Shown: positions 27,665 through 36,510 of the stretch, piece after piece
How the letters are laid out: each line of letters opens with the position of its first letter
Position numbering within the stretch: position 1 is the first letter of the stretch
NCBI GenBank assembly: GCA_020637895.1
Contig: JACKJP010000003.1
Span: forward strand, 434,001-498,000
DNA: 64,000 bases
Reading direction: 5' to 3'
Source of the DNA: Rhodobiaceae bacterium
GTDB taxonomy: Bacteria > Pseudomonadota > Alphaproteobacteria > Rhizobiales > Tepidamorphaceae
Made by a program: the position numbers and the translations under genes
The notes under the pieces: generated by a model
The model's database searches: none
The model's input: the letters and a program-made list of their open reading frames with translations, nothing else
What the model was told of the DNA's origin: nothing

Positions 27665-28693
27665 CTATTTGGCCATCGTGATGGCTTCGACAGCCGTCAG
27701 CATTGCTTCGGGATCTGTAAGCCCGGCCTTCTTGGCTTCGGCAACCCAGTCGTCACGAAGCGGCTTAAGCTTTTCCTTGAGCTGACCGACAAGCTTGTCG
27801 TTCGCCGGACGGATTTCTCCGCCAGCGTCCTTGATGATCTTGCGGGCGTCGTCGACCGCCTTGTTGATGATGACGCCGGCATTCTCTGCCAGGACCCGCC
27901 CCGAAATGGCTCGGATGGCGGCCTGATCTTCAGGAGAAATTTTCGCCCAGGTCGCCTTGTTGATCGGGAGCACAACAACGGTACCCGAGGTGCCTCCTGG
28001 CACTTCGGTAATCGCCTTCAGCACACCTTCGAGCTTGAACCCCGGGATCGGATCGAGCGGAAAGACCGCGCCATCGATGATGCCGCTTGAGGCCATTTCG
28101 TAGAGCTCTGATGCCGGTTTGCTGATAGGGGTCGCACCGAGCAGCTCAATCGTGCGCGTCACGCTGGGGGCCGGTGTGCGGATCTTGAGACCCTTGAAGT
28201 CGTCGACCGAGTTGATCCACTTGTTGGCCATCGCGAATGTGCCGGTGCTCGAGCAAATGAAGCCAAGCACCTCGACTTCCTTGAACGTGCCGGCCGGCTT
28301 CAGATAGTTGTCGTAGGCGTCCCACACGGCCGGGCAGCGCTTGGTCATGTCATCGCCGAGGAAAGGAAGTTCGAGGCCTTCCGTTGCCGGGAACCGGCCG
28401 GGCGTATAGCCCGTCACGACGAACGACATGTCGGCGAGGCCATCGGCCACGACATCATACTGACCGGTGACAGTACCGACGCCTTTGGGCGTCAGCTCAA
28501 CCTTCACGCGGCCATTCGTGACCTTCTCGAACTGCTCGAGCCACGGAATGACAACATCACGGTCGAGGTAGTATCCGACCGGAAGCCATCTTGAATATTT
28601 GATAACAACCGGCTCGGCATTGGCCATGCCGGTGAACAGGCCGGTCGCGAGCGCACATAGTGCTGCAAAACCGGTGAATCGGTTCATTTTCAT
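27665..28693 (-). CDS. TRAP transporter substrate-binding protein (DctP family), paralog 2
   Basis: A 342-aa periplasmic protein with signal peptide (FTGFAALCALATGLFTGMANA) and the same landmarks as its paralog: KYSRWLPV at the mature N-terminus, LKIRTPAPS with the substrate-binding arginine, and SKPASELYEMASSGIIDGA. The start ATG follows GGAGGAAATCAAG, the same leader as paralog 1. Having two diverged binding proteins without a permease suggests that they recognise different but related compounds and use a transporter encoded elsewhere. Confidence 0.88.
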   Translation of the reverse strand: MKMNRFTGFAALCALATGLFTGMANAEPVVIKYSRWLPVGYYLDRDVVIPWLEQFEKVTNGRVKVELTPKGVGTVTGQYDVVADGLADMSFVVTGYTPGRFPATEGLELPFLGDDMTKRCPAVWDAYDNYLKPAGTFKEVEVLGFICSSTGTFAMANKWINSVDDFKGLKIRTPAPSVTRTIELLGATPISKPASELYEMASSGIIDGAVFPLDPIPGFKLEGVLKAITEVPGGTSGTVVVLPINKATWAKISPEDQAAIRAISGRVLAENAGVIINKAVDDARKIIKDAGGEIRPANDKLVGQLKEKLKPLRDDWVAEAKKAGLTDPEAMLTAVEAITMAK

Positions 28694-29199
28694 CTTGATT
28701 TCCTCCCTCCCTCGGCATCGCCTGAGGGACTAGCGTTTCCCCAAATTAGGCTGGCGTCGCGAGGTTTTCCCCGTTCGATGCCTGCCGGGCGCGTTGCGCT
28801 CCGACATATGCTGCCGCCATTTGTATCATTTGATATTGTTATTATGAGTTATTATTACGGCAGTTCTTAGTATATGTGCGATCTTCGACTGCGGCAACAG
28901 GCTCTATTCTTGGGTATATTTTGCCGGAGAACGTGGATCGGAATAGGCCGTCCAGCGTTCGGATGTGCCAACCGGTGCATCGCGCGACGCAATTCACAGT
29001 GCAGTAAATTCGCGATGCACGATCAGATATTGTCGATCGCAAAACCTATGGTAGGCGTCGCCAAGACACGCCGTCAACTTCTATGTTGATTGAATTCTCG
29101 CGATGGCGGATCGACGGATCGTTGCCCGCAGTTCAGCAGCGACGGGCGCAATATCGCGGCTAGCGCAGGCTATTTGAAATATCGGCCGTGCGAGGGCGC
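28694..29199. other. 506-base regulatory gap between MarR gene and TRAP gene
   Basis: No gene is seen. An AT-rich stretch at about 28816-28860 contains TATCATTTGATA (inverted TATCA/TGATA) and is a likely promoter or operator of the downstream operon. A perfect 10-bp inverted repeat, GTGCATCGCG ... CGCGATGCAC, spans 28975-29020 and could be a hairpin or a regulator site. Confidence 0.4.
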
Positions 29200-29658
29200 T
29201 TATTTTACGGATTCGGGCTGGGCGCGTTGCCGATCAACCAGATTGTCCTTCATGAGGGCGATGATCGTTTCCAGCCTGTTGACATCCTGCTGGCTCATGC
29301 CCTGCATCGCGACGTGCCATTGCTCAATCATGATCGGCCAGACCTCTCGCCTGATTTCCTCGCCCCTGGGCGTGAGATGGAGGCGAAACACGCGGCGGTC
29401 GACAGGATCCGTCCGTCGTTCGACGGCGCCCAGTTCCACAAGGCTGTCGATCAGGCGCACGACGGATATCGGCCGAACCTCGAGCCGGTCTGCCAACTCG
29501 GTCTGCTTGAGCCCCGGTTCGTAAAAGACGTAGTTGATGACGCGCGCCTGCCCCTGAGAGAGGCCAAGCACGGAGGCCTGCTCGTTGATCCGTTGCCGGA
29601 TCAGACGGGCTACATCGCCGATGCTGTACCAGAGGGCGGGGTCGATTTTCAGCGCCAT
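29200..29658 (-). CDS. MarR-family transcriptional regulator
   Basis: This 152-aa protein starts at the ATG at 29658. It has a winged helix-turn-helix: LSQGQARVINYVFYEPGLKQTELADRL, the recognition helix VRPISVVRLIDSLVELG, and the wing ERRTDPVDRRVFRLHLTPRG. MarR proteins are dimers that release DNA on binding aromatic or acidic ligands. Its place at the head of the catabolic gene block, on the same strand, makes it the probable regulator of the TRAP-P450-ligase genes, though this is inferred from position only. Confidence 0.85.
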   Translation of the reverse strand: MALKIDPALWYSIGDVARLIRQRINEQASVLGLSQGQARVINYVFYEPGLKQTELADRLEVRPISVVRLIDSLVELGAVERRTDPVDRRVFRLHLTPRGEEIRREVWPIMIEQWHVAMQGMSQQDVNRLETIIALMKDNLVDRQRAQPESVK

Positions 29659-30088
29659 CGCAGGTCCGATTCGATTGGTTGACGGCGCATCAAAGCCGAT
29701 CCGGGGCGGCGCGGCAACCTGAACGGGTGCGGCAGCGAAAATCACCCGCAGGGCCGCAGTCTTCGAAAACCCATTTCGACCATGCCGGCGGGTGGGTTCT
29801 CCACATTCCACAGGGTGCCAAATCCTGCCTTTTGAATCGACTTGGCAGGTTTGGCATATTGAGCCGGTAATCCTTCATGATGGGCTTTTTGCGGTTGCGA
29901 GCGGATCAGACGTCCCGCCGCCATTGCATGGGCCTCTTTCCATTTTCCAGCTTCGCGCGCGCCGCCGCTTGAGCGCCTGAGCCGTCCGCCTTTCCTCCCC
30001 TGGGGCGGTGCGGCCCTTTTTGCTGCTCGCCGGCGCGCGCGAAACCCAAGCCGCTGACGTGCAAACCAGCACAACGCGGAAGGAGCCA
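29659..30088. other. 430-base gap before the large-terminase remnant
   Basis: No gene I can support. There is a 12-bp perfect inverted repeat, TTCGCGCGCGCC ... GGCGCGCGCGAA (29952-29963 and 30032-30043). An intact ribosome binding site (GGAAGGAG) just before 30089 still precedes the broken terminase. Confidence 0.35.
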
Positions 30089-31462
30089 ATGATCAACGTG
30101 CCGCGCCCCCGCCTCAAGACATCGGAAGACATGTTCAAGCTCACGGCGCGGCAAACCGAGTTGCAGGGGATTGCTGACGGACCGGCGACGCATTGCCTCC
30201 TGTATGGCGGTTCGCGGTCGCGCAAGACATTTCTGCTTTGCTATGCGGTCCTGACAAGGGCGCTGAGGGCAGTAAATGGCTCGCGACACGCGATCTTCCG
30301 GCGCACCGGGCTTCAGCGCGCCAATCGATAGGCCGCGTACGCCTTCCGAAAGTGGCGAGATTTGCCCTGTAGCCTCGTGCGGAATTTCCGAGCGAGGGAT
30401 GCTTTACGTCCTCCCCAACGGATCGGAAATCTGGCTTTTCCGGCCTTGAGGACCAGGAGCCTGGATAAGGTTCTGGGACGCGAGTACGCGACAATCTATC
30501 TCAATGAAGCATCTGAAATCACCTATCAGGCATTCAACACCGTCAAGACACGGCTCGCGCAGAAGACAAGGGTGACAGCCGGCGCCGGCAATTTCCTGCC
30601 GCTGAAATGTTACGTCGATCTCAATCCCACGACGCAAAGCCACTGGACCTATCGCGTCTTCGTTGAAGGGGTGGAGCCGGAAGGGCGTGCAGCCGCTGCC
30701 GCCGGCGACTACGTATTCGGCATGGCCGGTCCGCTGGATAACGCCGATAACCTTCCCGCGGCTTATATCGAGAGCCTGAAACATCTCCCGCGCTCGCAGC
30801 GCATCCGGTTTTTCGAGGGGGCGTATGCGGGCGACAGCGCTGACTCACTATGGACGCGGCAATCCATCGGCAGGCTCTATCTGGAAAACGAGAGCGATCT
30901 TCCCGCCTTCCGCCGTGTGGTGGTTGCCATCGACCCGGCCGTATCGAGCCACGCCGGCTCCAACGAAACCGGTATTGTCGCCGCCGCGACCGACGGCCAG
31001 GGGCAGGGACATGTCCTTGCCGACGGATCGGGTGTCATGAAGCCGGACGAATGGGCGCGTAAAGCCGTGACGCTCTTTCACTACTACCGCGCAGATTGCA
31101 TCGTCGCAGAAGCCAACCAAGGCGGCGACATGGTGGAGTCGACCCTTCGCGCCATTGCTCCCGACATACCCGTCAAGCTGGTGCGGGCAAGCCGGGGCAA
31201 ATATGTGCGTGCCGAACCGGTGGCGGCGCTCTATGCGCGCGGGCGGGTGCGCCATGTCGGCGAGTTCCGCGAACTGGAAGACCAGATGTGCAGCTTTACG
31301 CCTGACTTCGACCGCAAGGCCGAAGGCTTTTCGCCCGACAGGGTCGATGCGCTGGTCTGGGCGATGAGCGAACTGTTTCCAGGTCTGGTCAGCGACCGGC
31401 AGCGCGGGGAGCACCGGAAGCAGTCACTGGCGATGGGGGACTATGATCCGTTCGGCGGGTGA
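30089..31462 (+). pseudogene. Phage terminase large subunit, multiply frameshifted
   Basis: The ATG at 30089 opens a terminase large subunit (ARQTELQ, then CLLYGGSRSRKTFLL). This is the Walker A region, but the usual GSRSGKT reads GSRSRKT. The frame stops at about 30330. The next conserved pieces lie in different frames: QSIGR...LPKVARFAL, then VLPNGSEIWL, then SGLEDQE, then LDKVLGREYATIYLNEASEI (the Walker B region). From there to 31462 one frame is open and carries a complete RNase-H-like nuclease domain (VAIDPAVSS, VAEANQGGDM, SPDRVDALVWA). At least three frameshifts and a stop separate ATPase and nuclease parts, so a functional packaging motor cannot be made from this copy. Confidence 0.85.
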
Positions 31463-31576
31463 AGGTTTTGCGCATGGATGCTCGCATCACCGGGCAGGAA
31501 GACTCAGCTTTCCTCGTATGGTAAAAATGAAGTTACGCGCCGCAAGTGCGCCGGGCGAGAAAGCAAGGGGTCGATC

Positions 31577-31840
31577 ATGGCAGGTCAGGGACTACTCATC
31601 ATTCTCATCGTGGGTCTGATCGCGGGCTGGCTGGCGAGCCAATTCGTTCGCGGTACCGGCCTTGGTCTGCTCGGCGACCTGCTGGTTGGTCTCGTCGGTG
31701 CGGTGGTTGGCAGCTGGCTTTTGCCGCAGCTGGGTATCCATCTGGGCGCCGGGGTGCTGGCGGCGATCCTCAATGCCTTCATCGGTGCGGTGATCGTGCT
31801 TGTGATCGTGCGGCTGATCCGTCGCCGGGGGCGCTGGTAG
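31577..31840 (+). CDS. GlsB/YeaQ/YmgE-family stress-response membrane protein
   Basis: An 87-aa very hydrophobic protein with three predicted transmembrane helices. GLIAGWLASQFVRGTGLGLLGDLLVGLVGAVVG is the family hallmark (transglycosylase-associated protein family), with a basic C-terminus (RLIRRRGRW). It is probably an inner-membrane stress protein; the molecular function is unknown. The ATG is preceded by a weak purine stretch (AAGCAAGGGG). Confidence 0.85.
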   Translation: MAGQGLLIILIVGLIAGWLASQFVRGTGLGLLGDLLVGLVGAVVGSWLLPQLGIHLGAGVLAAILNAFIGAVIVLVIVRLIRRRGRW

Positions 31841-31982
31841 AGTCACAAAACCCGGGCATGCGGCCTGCGGCGCAGAACGCTGCAATTTTCAATAAATGCG
31901 CCCGGATTTATCCCGCAAGATTTAAAATCAATCTCGTAAAAGTCTAGTCGACGGACAAGCAAAAGATCCGGAGGCGTAGACT

Positions 31983-33290
31983 TTGTTTTCTTCAGCGGCG
32001 GCGCGTCTGCGCCGGTTCGCGCGTTGTTCGCGCGGCAATCTGGCCATCATCTTCGGTGCATCCCTGCTGCCGATCGCAGCGACGATGGGCGCGGCTGTCG
32101 ATTTTGCGTCGGCCCAAGGCGCTCGCGTGCGGCTGCAGGCAGCAGCCGATGCCGCGGCACTGGCCGCGACGCGCAACTACGGCAAGAGCTGGCAGGTCCG
32201 CCAGCAAATCGCAACGGATACTTTCAACGCCAATCTGATCGGTGTGGGTGGTGCCGAGGATGTCCAATTCAAGATCATCGACAAGGGGCAGTCCCATAAA
32301 GTCGATGCGTCGGCGACTGTCGATACTGCTTTCATGGAACTGATGGGTGTCGACTCCATCGACATAAATGTCGACGCGGAAGCTATCTCTCCCCGCGCCT
32401 CACTGGAGGTAGTTCTGGTGCTCGACAACACCGGATCAATGAGTTCGAGCAACAAGATTGGCGTGCTCCGGCAGTCTGCGGAGAATTTCGTCGACATGAT
32501 GGAAATGGCCGCTGCCATTCCAGGCAAGACGATCAAGGTTGGTCTCGTACCGTTCACGACGATGGTACGTGTCGATCAATCCTATTCCAGCGCCGACTGG
32601 CTGGACCTTGAGGAGAGTGGAAGTTCCGGTGGTTCAAGCGGTGGCTGGAGCAGCTGGCGCTGGGGCGGCTGGGGCGGCAGTTCCGGCGGCAGTTCTTCAT
32701 CGAGCACATGGAAGGGCTGCATCTATGATCGCGTACAGCCCTACGACACGAACGATACCCCGCCAATCATCAGCGACGAGGACACGCTGTTTTCGCCGGA
32801 TCCGGACAACGGCTTTTCGTCATCTGATTGCGATATGGCGCAAGTGCATGAACTATCTAATGATTTCAATTCCCTGCGCGATAACATCGACGACATGAAG
32901 GCCGAGGGGAATACAAACATCACTCTTGGTGTGGTGTGGGGCCTGCATGTGCTGTCCGATAGCGAGCCCTTCACGCAGGGCGATCCGTGGAGTGAGGTCG
33001 AGACGACGAAGGTCATGATCGTCCTCACCGACGGTGAAAATACGCAGAGCCGTTGGTCAAGCAATACAAACAGCATCGACGCCAGGACGCGGATGGCCTG
33101 CGACGCCGTCAAGGCGAAGGACGTGCTCGTCTATACGGTTCGCGTCGTAAATGGCGATGCAAACCTGTTGCGAGACTGCGCAACCGACAACTGGATGTAC
33201 ACCGACATCCGCCAGGCGAGTGACCTTACGGCGACCTTTGAAAAGCTGGCGGCCGATATCATCAACCGTCACCTGCGGCTGACGATGTGA
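31983..33290 (+). CDS. TadG-like pilus-assembly/vWA protein, copy 1
   Basis: A 435-aa protein starting at TTG behind CCGGAGG. The TadE/TadG-type N-terminus (RGNLAIIFGASLLPIAATMGAAVDFASA) is an inner-membrane anchor, followed by QAAADAAALAATRNYGKSW. A von Willebrand A domain begins at VVLVLDNTGSMSSSNK (MIDAS Asp-x-Thr/Ser motif) and includes MIVLTDGENTQ. A Gly/Ser/Trp-rich loop (GGSSGGWSSWRWGGWGGSSG) interrupts the vWA domain. These proteins are usually secreted or anchored structural or adhesive factors linked to Flp pili, but no tad genes are nearby. It is the first of three tandem paralogs with near-identical C-termini (KLAADIINRHLRLTM). Confidence 0.85.
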   Translation: MFSSAAARLRRFARCSRGNLAIIFGASLLPIAATMGAAVDFASAQGARVRLQAAADAAALAATRNYGKSWQVRQQIATDTFNANLIGVGGAEDVQFKIIDKGQSHKVDASATVDTAFMELMGVDSIDINVDAEAISPRASLEVVLVLDNTGSMSSSNKIGVLRQSAENFVDMMEMAAAIPGKTIKVGLVPFTTMVRVDQSYSSADWLDLEESGSSGGSSGGWSSWRWGGWGGSSGGSSSSSTWKGCIYDRVQPYDTNDTPPIISDEDTLFSPDPDNGFSSSDCDMAQVHELSNDFNSLRDNIDDMKAEGNTNITLGVVWGLHVLSDSEPFTQGDPWSEVETTKVMIVLTDGENTQSRWSSNTNSIDARTRMACDAVKAKDVLVYTVRVVNGDANLLRDCATDNWMYTDIRQASDLTATFEKLAADIINRHLRLTM

Positions 33291-33351
33291 GACGTTGACG
33301 AGCGACCGCGGTCGCAATCGGTCAGAATCGCGATTAAACGACTGAAAATTC

Positions 33352-33390
33352 GTTACAAAAGTTAAGCGTGTTTCGAAGCATTTTCTTAAA
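33352..33390 (+). promoter_or_regulatory. 39-bp element conserved upstream of TadG-like copies 2 and 3
   Basis: It begins GTTACAAAAGTTAAG and ends GCATTTTCTTAAA, 55 bases before the start of copy 2. It matches 34961-34999 at 31 of 39 positions by hand count, and the distance to the start is almost the same. A shared promoter or operator is likely. Confidence 0.55.
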
Positions 33391-33445
33391 TGGCGACGGG
33401 ATATGTTTCCACTGGGCCGGTGAAAGGTCCCGATGGAGACGTCAG

Positions 33446-34681
33446 ATGTGTGGTGTGTTGTTTAAAGAGCTGTGCCGGCGATTTGCAGCCGATCGGTGCG
33501 GAAATGTCGCAATCATATTCGGCATCGCGCTTGTGCCGATGCTCGCCATGTCAGGCGCGGCGCTCGATTTCTCTTCAGCCTATAATCTTCGGGCAAAGAT
33601 GCAGGCCGCTGCCGATGCCGCCGCGCTGGCGGCGACCCGGAACTACGGGAAGAGCTGGGCGACGCGCAAGCAGATCGCAACTGATACTTTCAATCAGAAC
33701 CTGAAAGGCCTCAGCACAGCCGAAGGCGTCAGTTTCAACATTGTCGATCAGGGGCAAAGCCACCTGGTAACCGCGAGTGCGACCAAGTCCACCTCGTTGC
33801 TCAGCCTGGTCGGCATTAATCAGATACCGGTCGATGTGGAAGCCAAGGCGATGACCCCGAAGGCTTCTCTGGAAGTGGTGCTGGTACTCGACAACACGGG
33901 TTCGATGAGCTCAAGCAACAAGATCGGCGTGCTCAAACAGTCTGCAAACAACTTCCTCGACATGATGGAAACGGCTTCCATGATCCCGGGGAAGACGATC
34001 AAGGTCGGGCTGGTACCGTTCACGACGAACGTGCGCCTGGACGCGAGTACCTACAAGAACTCAACCTGGCTCAACATGACGACAAGTGAGCGCAGCAGCT
34101 GGAAAGGGTGCCTGTACGACAGGCAGAATCCGTATGACGTTGACGATACGACGCCGACGTCCTCGAACAGCAAGACGCTTTTCGACCCCGATCCCGACAC
34201 GGCCTATTCTTCGTCGAAGTGCAGCATGGCGAAGGTGCATGAGCTTTCCAGCGATTTTTCTTCGCTTCGCTCGCGTGTTTCAACCATGGCGGCCTCGGGC
34301 AATACAAATATTACGCTCGGTGTCATCTGGGGCATGCACCTGCTTTCGAGCACAACACCCTTTACCCAGGGCGTGCCGTGGAGCGAGGTGGAAACAACCA
34401 AAGTGATGATCGTGCTGACGGACGGCGACAACACGGAGAGCCGGCAATACAGCAGCACAAGCGCGATCGACAATCGCACCCGGAAAGCCTGCGATGCGGT
34501 GAAAGCGAAAGACATCCTTGTCTATACGGTGCGTGTGGTCGACGGGAATGCGAGTCTACTGACGAACTGCGCGACCGAAACATCGATGTATACCGATATC
34601 CAGAAGGCGAGCGACCTCACGGTCACGTTCGAAAAGCTCGCAGCCGATATCATCAACCGGCACCTGCGACTGACGATGTAG
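33446..34681 (+). CDS. TadG-like pilus-assembly/vWA protein, copy 2
   Basis: A 411-aa paralog using the ATG at 33446 behind GATGGAG. It has the same layout as copy 1: membrane anchor (NVAIIFGIALVPMLAMSGAALDFSS), AAADAAALAATRNYGKSW, and a vWA domain from VVLVLDNTGSMSSSNK to MIVLTDGDNTES. The variable loop inside vWA is minimal here (NMTTSERSSWKG). A cysteine pair flanking the loop (GCLYDR and SSKCSMAKV) is shared with the other copies. An intrinsic terminator follows, so each copy may be its own transcription unit. Confidence 0.85.
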   Translation: MCGVLFKELCRRFAADRCGNVAIIFGIALVPMLAMSGAALDFSSAYNLRAKMQAAADAAALAATRNYGKSWATRKQIATDTFNQNLKGLSTAEGVSFNIVDQGQSHLVTASATKSTSLLSLVGINQIPVDVEAKAMTPKASLEVVLVLDNTGSMSSSNKIGVLKQSANNFLDMMETASMIPGKTIKVGLVPFTTNVRLDASTYKNSTWLNMTTSERSSWKGCLYDRQNPYDVDDTTPTSSNSKTLFDPDPDTAYSSSKCSMAKVHELSSDFSSLRSRVSTMAASGNTNITLGVIWGMHLLSSTTPFTQGVPWSEVETTKVMIVLTDGDNTESRQYSSTSAIDNRTRKACDAVKAKDILVYTVRVVDGNASLLTNCATETSMYTDIQKASDLTVTFEKLAADIINRHLRLTM

Positions 34682-34703
34682 CTATCGGCTTCAGGAGTTT
34701 CTC

Positions 34704-34733
34704 AAAAGGGCGGGGTTTCCCCGCCCTTTTTTG
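34704..34733 (+). terminator. Intrinsic terminator after TadG-like copy 2
   Basis: A perfect stem AAAAGGGCGGGG / CCCCGCCCTTTT with loop TTT and a following T-run. Confidence 0.9.
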
Positions 34734-34960
34734 TCTTGCGACCGCCTTGCCGGCCAAGCACGCGGTATCATCACCGGGAAAGGCAGATATGCGTCGGATG
34801 TTCGATTTTGGCGAGGCTGAAATTCTTGTTCCAGTGATCCCCACTTGCATGGGGCGTGACGCCGGACCGGGCGATAAAGGTTGCGATGGCAATCTCGTGC
34901 CGTCATATGCGCATTTCACAGAGAAGCTGTCAGCGGCGATGAAATTTCGCGCTGTATTAC

Positions 34961-34999
34961 GTTACGAAAATTAAGTGCATTTGGAAGGATTTGCTTAAA
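34961..34999 (+). promoter_or_regulatory. 39-bp element upstream of TadG-like copy 3
   Basis: It begins GTTACGAAAATTAAG and ends GGATTTGCTTAAA, 53 bases before the start of copy 3. It is a counterpart of 33352-33390. Confidence 0.55.
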
Positions 35000-35052
35000 G
35001 TCTGTCCCATATTGTCTGCCGTGCACAATCATACACCGCACGGGAGACGGAT

Positions 35053-36354
35053 ATGTCCGGAACCAATAAGACGGGATGGCTTGCCCGATTTGCACATGAC
35101 ACGAAGGGCAATGTCGCAGTTATTTTCGGCGTGGCGCTGGTCCCCATGATCGCGCTCGCCGGCGCCGCCATGGATTTTTCTTCCGCCTACAATGCGCGCG
35201 CGAAACTGCAGGTGGCCGCCGACGCGGCGGCTCTGGCCGCGACGCGGAACTACGGCAAGAGCTGGTCCAAGCGAAAGCAGATCGCCACCGATACGTTCAA
35301 TCAGAATCTTGCCGCGCTTGGCGTGCCTGACGATGTTGAATTCAGCATTGTCGACGAGGGCCGCAGCCATCTCGTTAATGCGACCGCGAGCAAGTCGACT
35401 TCGCTTCTGGGCATCGTTGGCATTCACAATGTACCGATCGCCGTTGAGGCGATGGCGATGACGCCTGTGGCCTCGCTTGAAGTGGTGCTCGTGCTGGACA
35501 ATACCGGGTCGATGGGTTCCAGCAACAAAATCGGAATTCTCCGGGATTCAGCGGAAAACTTCGTCGACATGATGGAGACAGCCGCCGCCATCCCCGGCAA
35601 GACGATCAAGGTCGGGCTGGTGCCGTTCACGACGATGGTGCGCCTGGACCCCGATACCTATCGTGAGGCCGATTGGCTGCTTTTCGAAGATGACAACAGC
35701 AACGGCCGCGGCAATGGCCGTGGACGCGGCCGGGGACGCGGCAACTCAGGAAGCGGAGAAAGTGCTGCGAACTGGAAGGGCTGCATCTATGACCGGCAGG
35801 AACCCTATGATGTCGACGACACGCCGCCGGATATAGACAAGGAAAAAACCCTCTTCGAGCCCGATCCCGACAACGGCTTCTCCTCATCCGACTGCCGGAT
35901 GGCGATGGTGCATGAACTGTCCAATAATTTCAGTTCGCTTCGCAATAATATCGACGACATGAGGGCGGAAGGGAACACCAACATTCCTCTCGGCGTGATC
36001 TGGGGTCTTCATCTTCTCTCGTCGAGCGAGCCGTTTACCCAGGGCGATCCCTGGAGCGAGGTTGAGACCACGAAGGTCATGATCGTGCTTACCGACGGCG
36101 AGAATACGCAGAGCCGGCACGGCAACAGCACGGCTGCGATCGACCAGCGCACGCGCAAGGCCTGTACCGAGGTCAAGGATCATGACGTGCTCGTGTACAC
36201 GGTGCGCGTGGTGAATGGCGATGCGGATCTGTTGCGGAGTTGTGCGACGGATGCCTCAATGTTCACCGATATCCGGAACGCCAGTGAACTGACACCGACC
36301 TTCGAAAAGCTGGCCGCGGACATCATCAACCGACATCTGCGCCTGACAATGTAG
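35053..36354 (+). CDS. TadG-like pilus-assembly/vWA protein, copy 3
   Basis: A 433-aa paralog with ATG behind CGGGAGACGG. It has the membrane anchor NVAVIFGVALVPMIALAGAAMDFSS, the shared helix AAADAAALAATRNYGKSW (here preceded by LQV), and a vWA domain with VVLVLDNTGSMGSSNK and MIVLTDGENTQS. At the position of the Gly/Ser/Trp loop in copy 1 it has an Arg/Gly-rich repeat (NGRGNGRGRGRGRGNSG) ending in the common WKGCIYDR. The conserved framework with unrelated low-complexity loops suggests diversification of one exposed surface. Confidence 0.85.
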   Translation: MSGTNKTGWLARFAHDTKGNVAVIFGVALVPMIALAGAAMDFSSAYNARAKLQVAADAAALAATRNYGKSWSKRKQIATDTFNQNLAALGVPDDVEFSIVDEGRSHLVNATASKSTSLLGIVGIHNVPIAVEAMAMTPVASLEVVLVLDNTGSMGSSNKIGILRDSAENFVDMMETAAAIPGKTIKVGLVPFTTMVRLDPDTYREADWLLFEDDNSNGRGNGRGRGRGRGNSGSGESAANWKGCIYDRQEPYDVDDTPPDIDKEKTLFEPDPDNGFSSSDCRMAMVHELSNNFSSLRNNIDDMRAEGNTNIPLGVIWGLHLLSSSEPFTQGDPWSEVETTKVMIVLTDGENTQSRHGNSTAAIDQRTRKACTEVKDHDVLVYTVRVVNGDADLLRSCATDASMFTDIRNASELTPTFEKLAADIINRHLRLTM

Positions 36355-36510
36355 GGCTACGAGGCCGCCGCAACCTGGCGAGCTGTCGATAACCGCAATA
36401 TTGAGCGCCGGACGGAAGGCTGAACGCCGTCTGCCCGGCGCTTCTCGTTGTTCCGGTATGTCCGGTTTTCTCGATCCGTTTAGTCAGTTTCCCGTTGCGA
36501 AAGTCTCACC

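Noticed and set aside
29690..30225. Overlapping - strand ORFs upstream of the large-terminase remnant
   Set aside because: They overlap each other and the terminase start in several frames, with no family pattern; probably chance ORFs in GC-rich DNA.
34789..34974. Small + strand ORF between TadG-like copies 2 and 3 (MRRMFDFGEAEI...)
   Set aside because: No ribosome binding site or recognisable composition; it covers the conserved upstream element of copy 3, so it is more probably intergenic.
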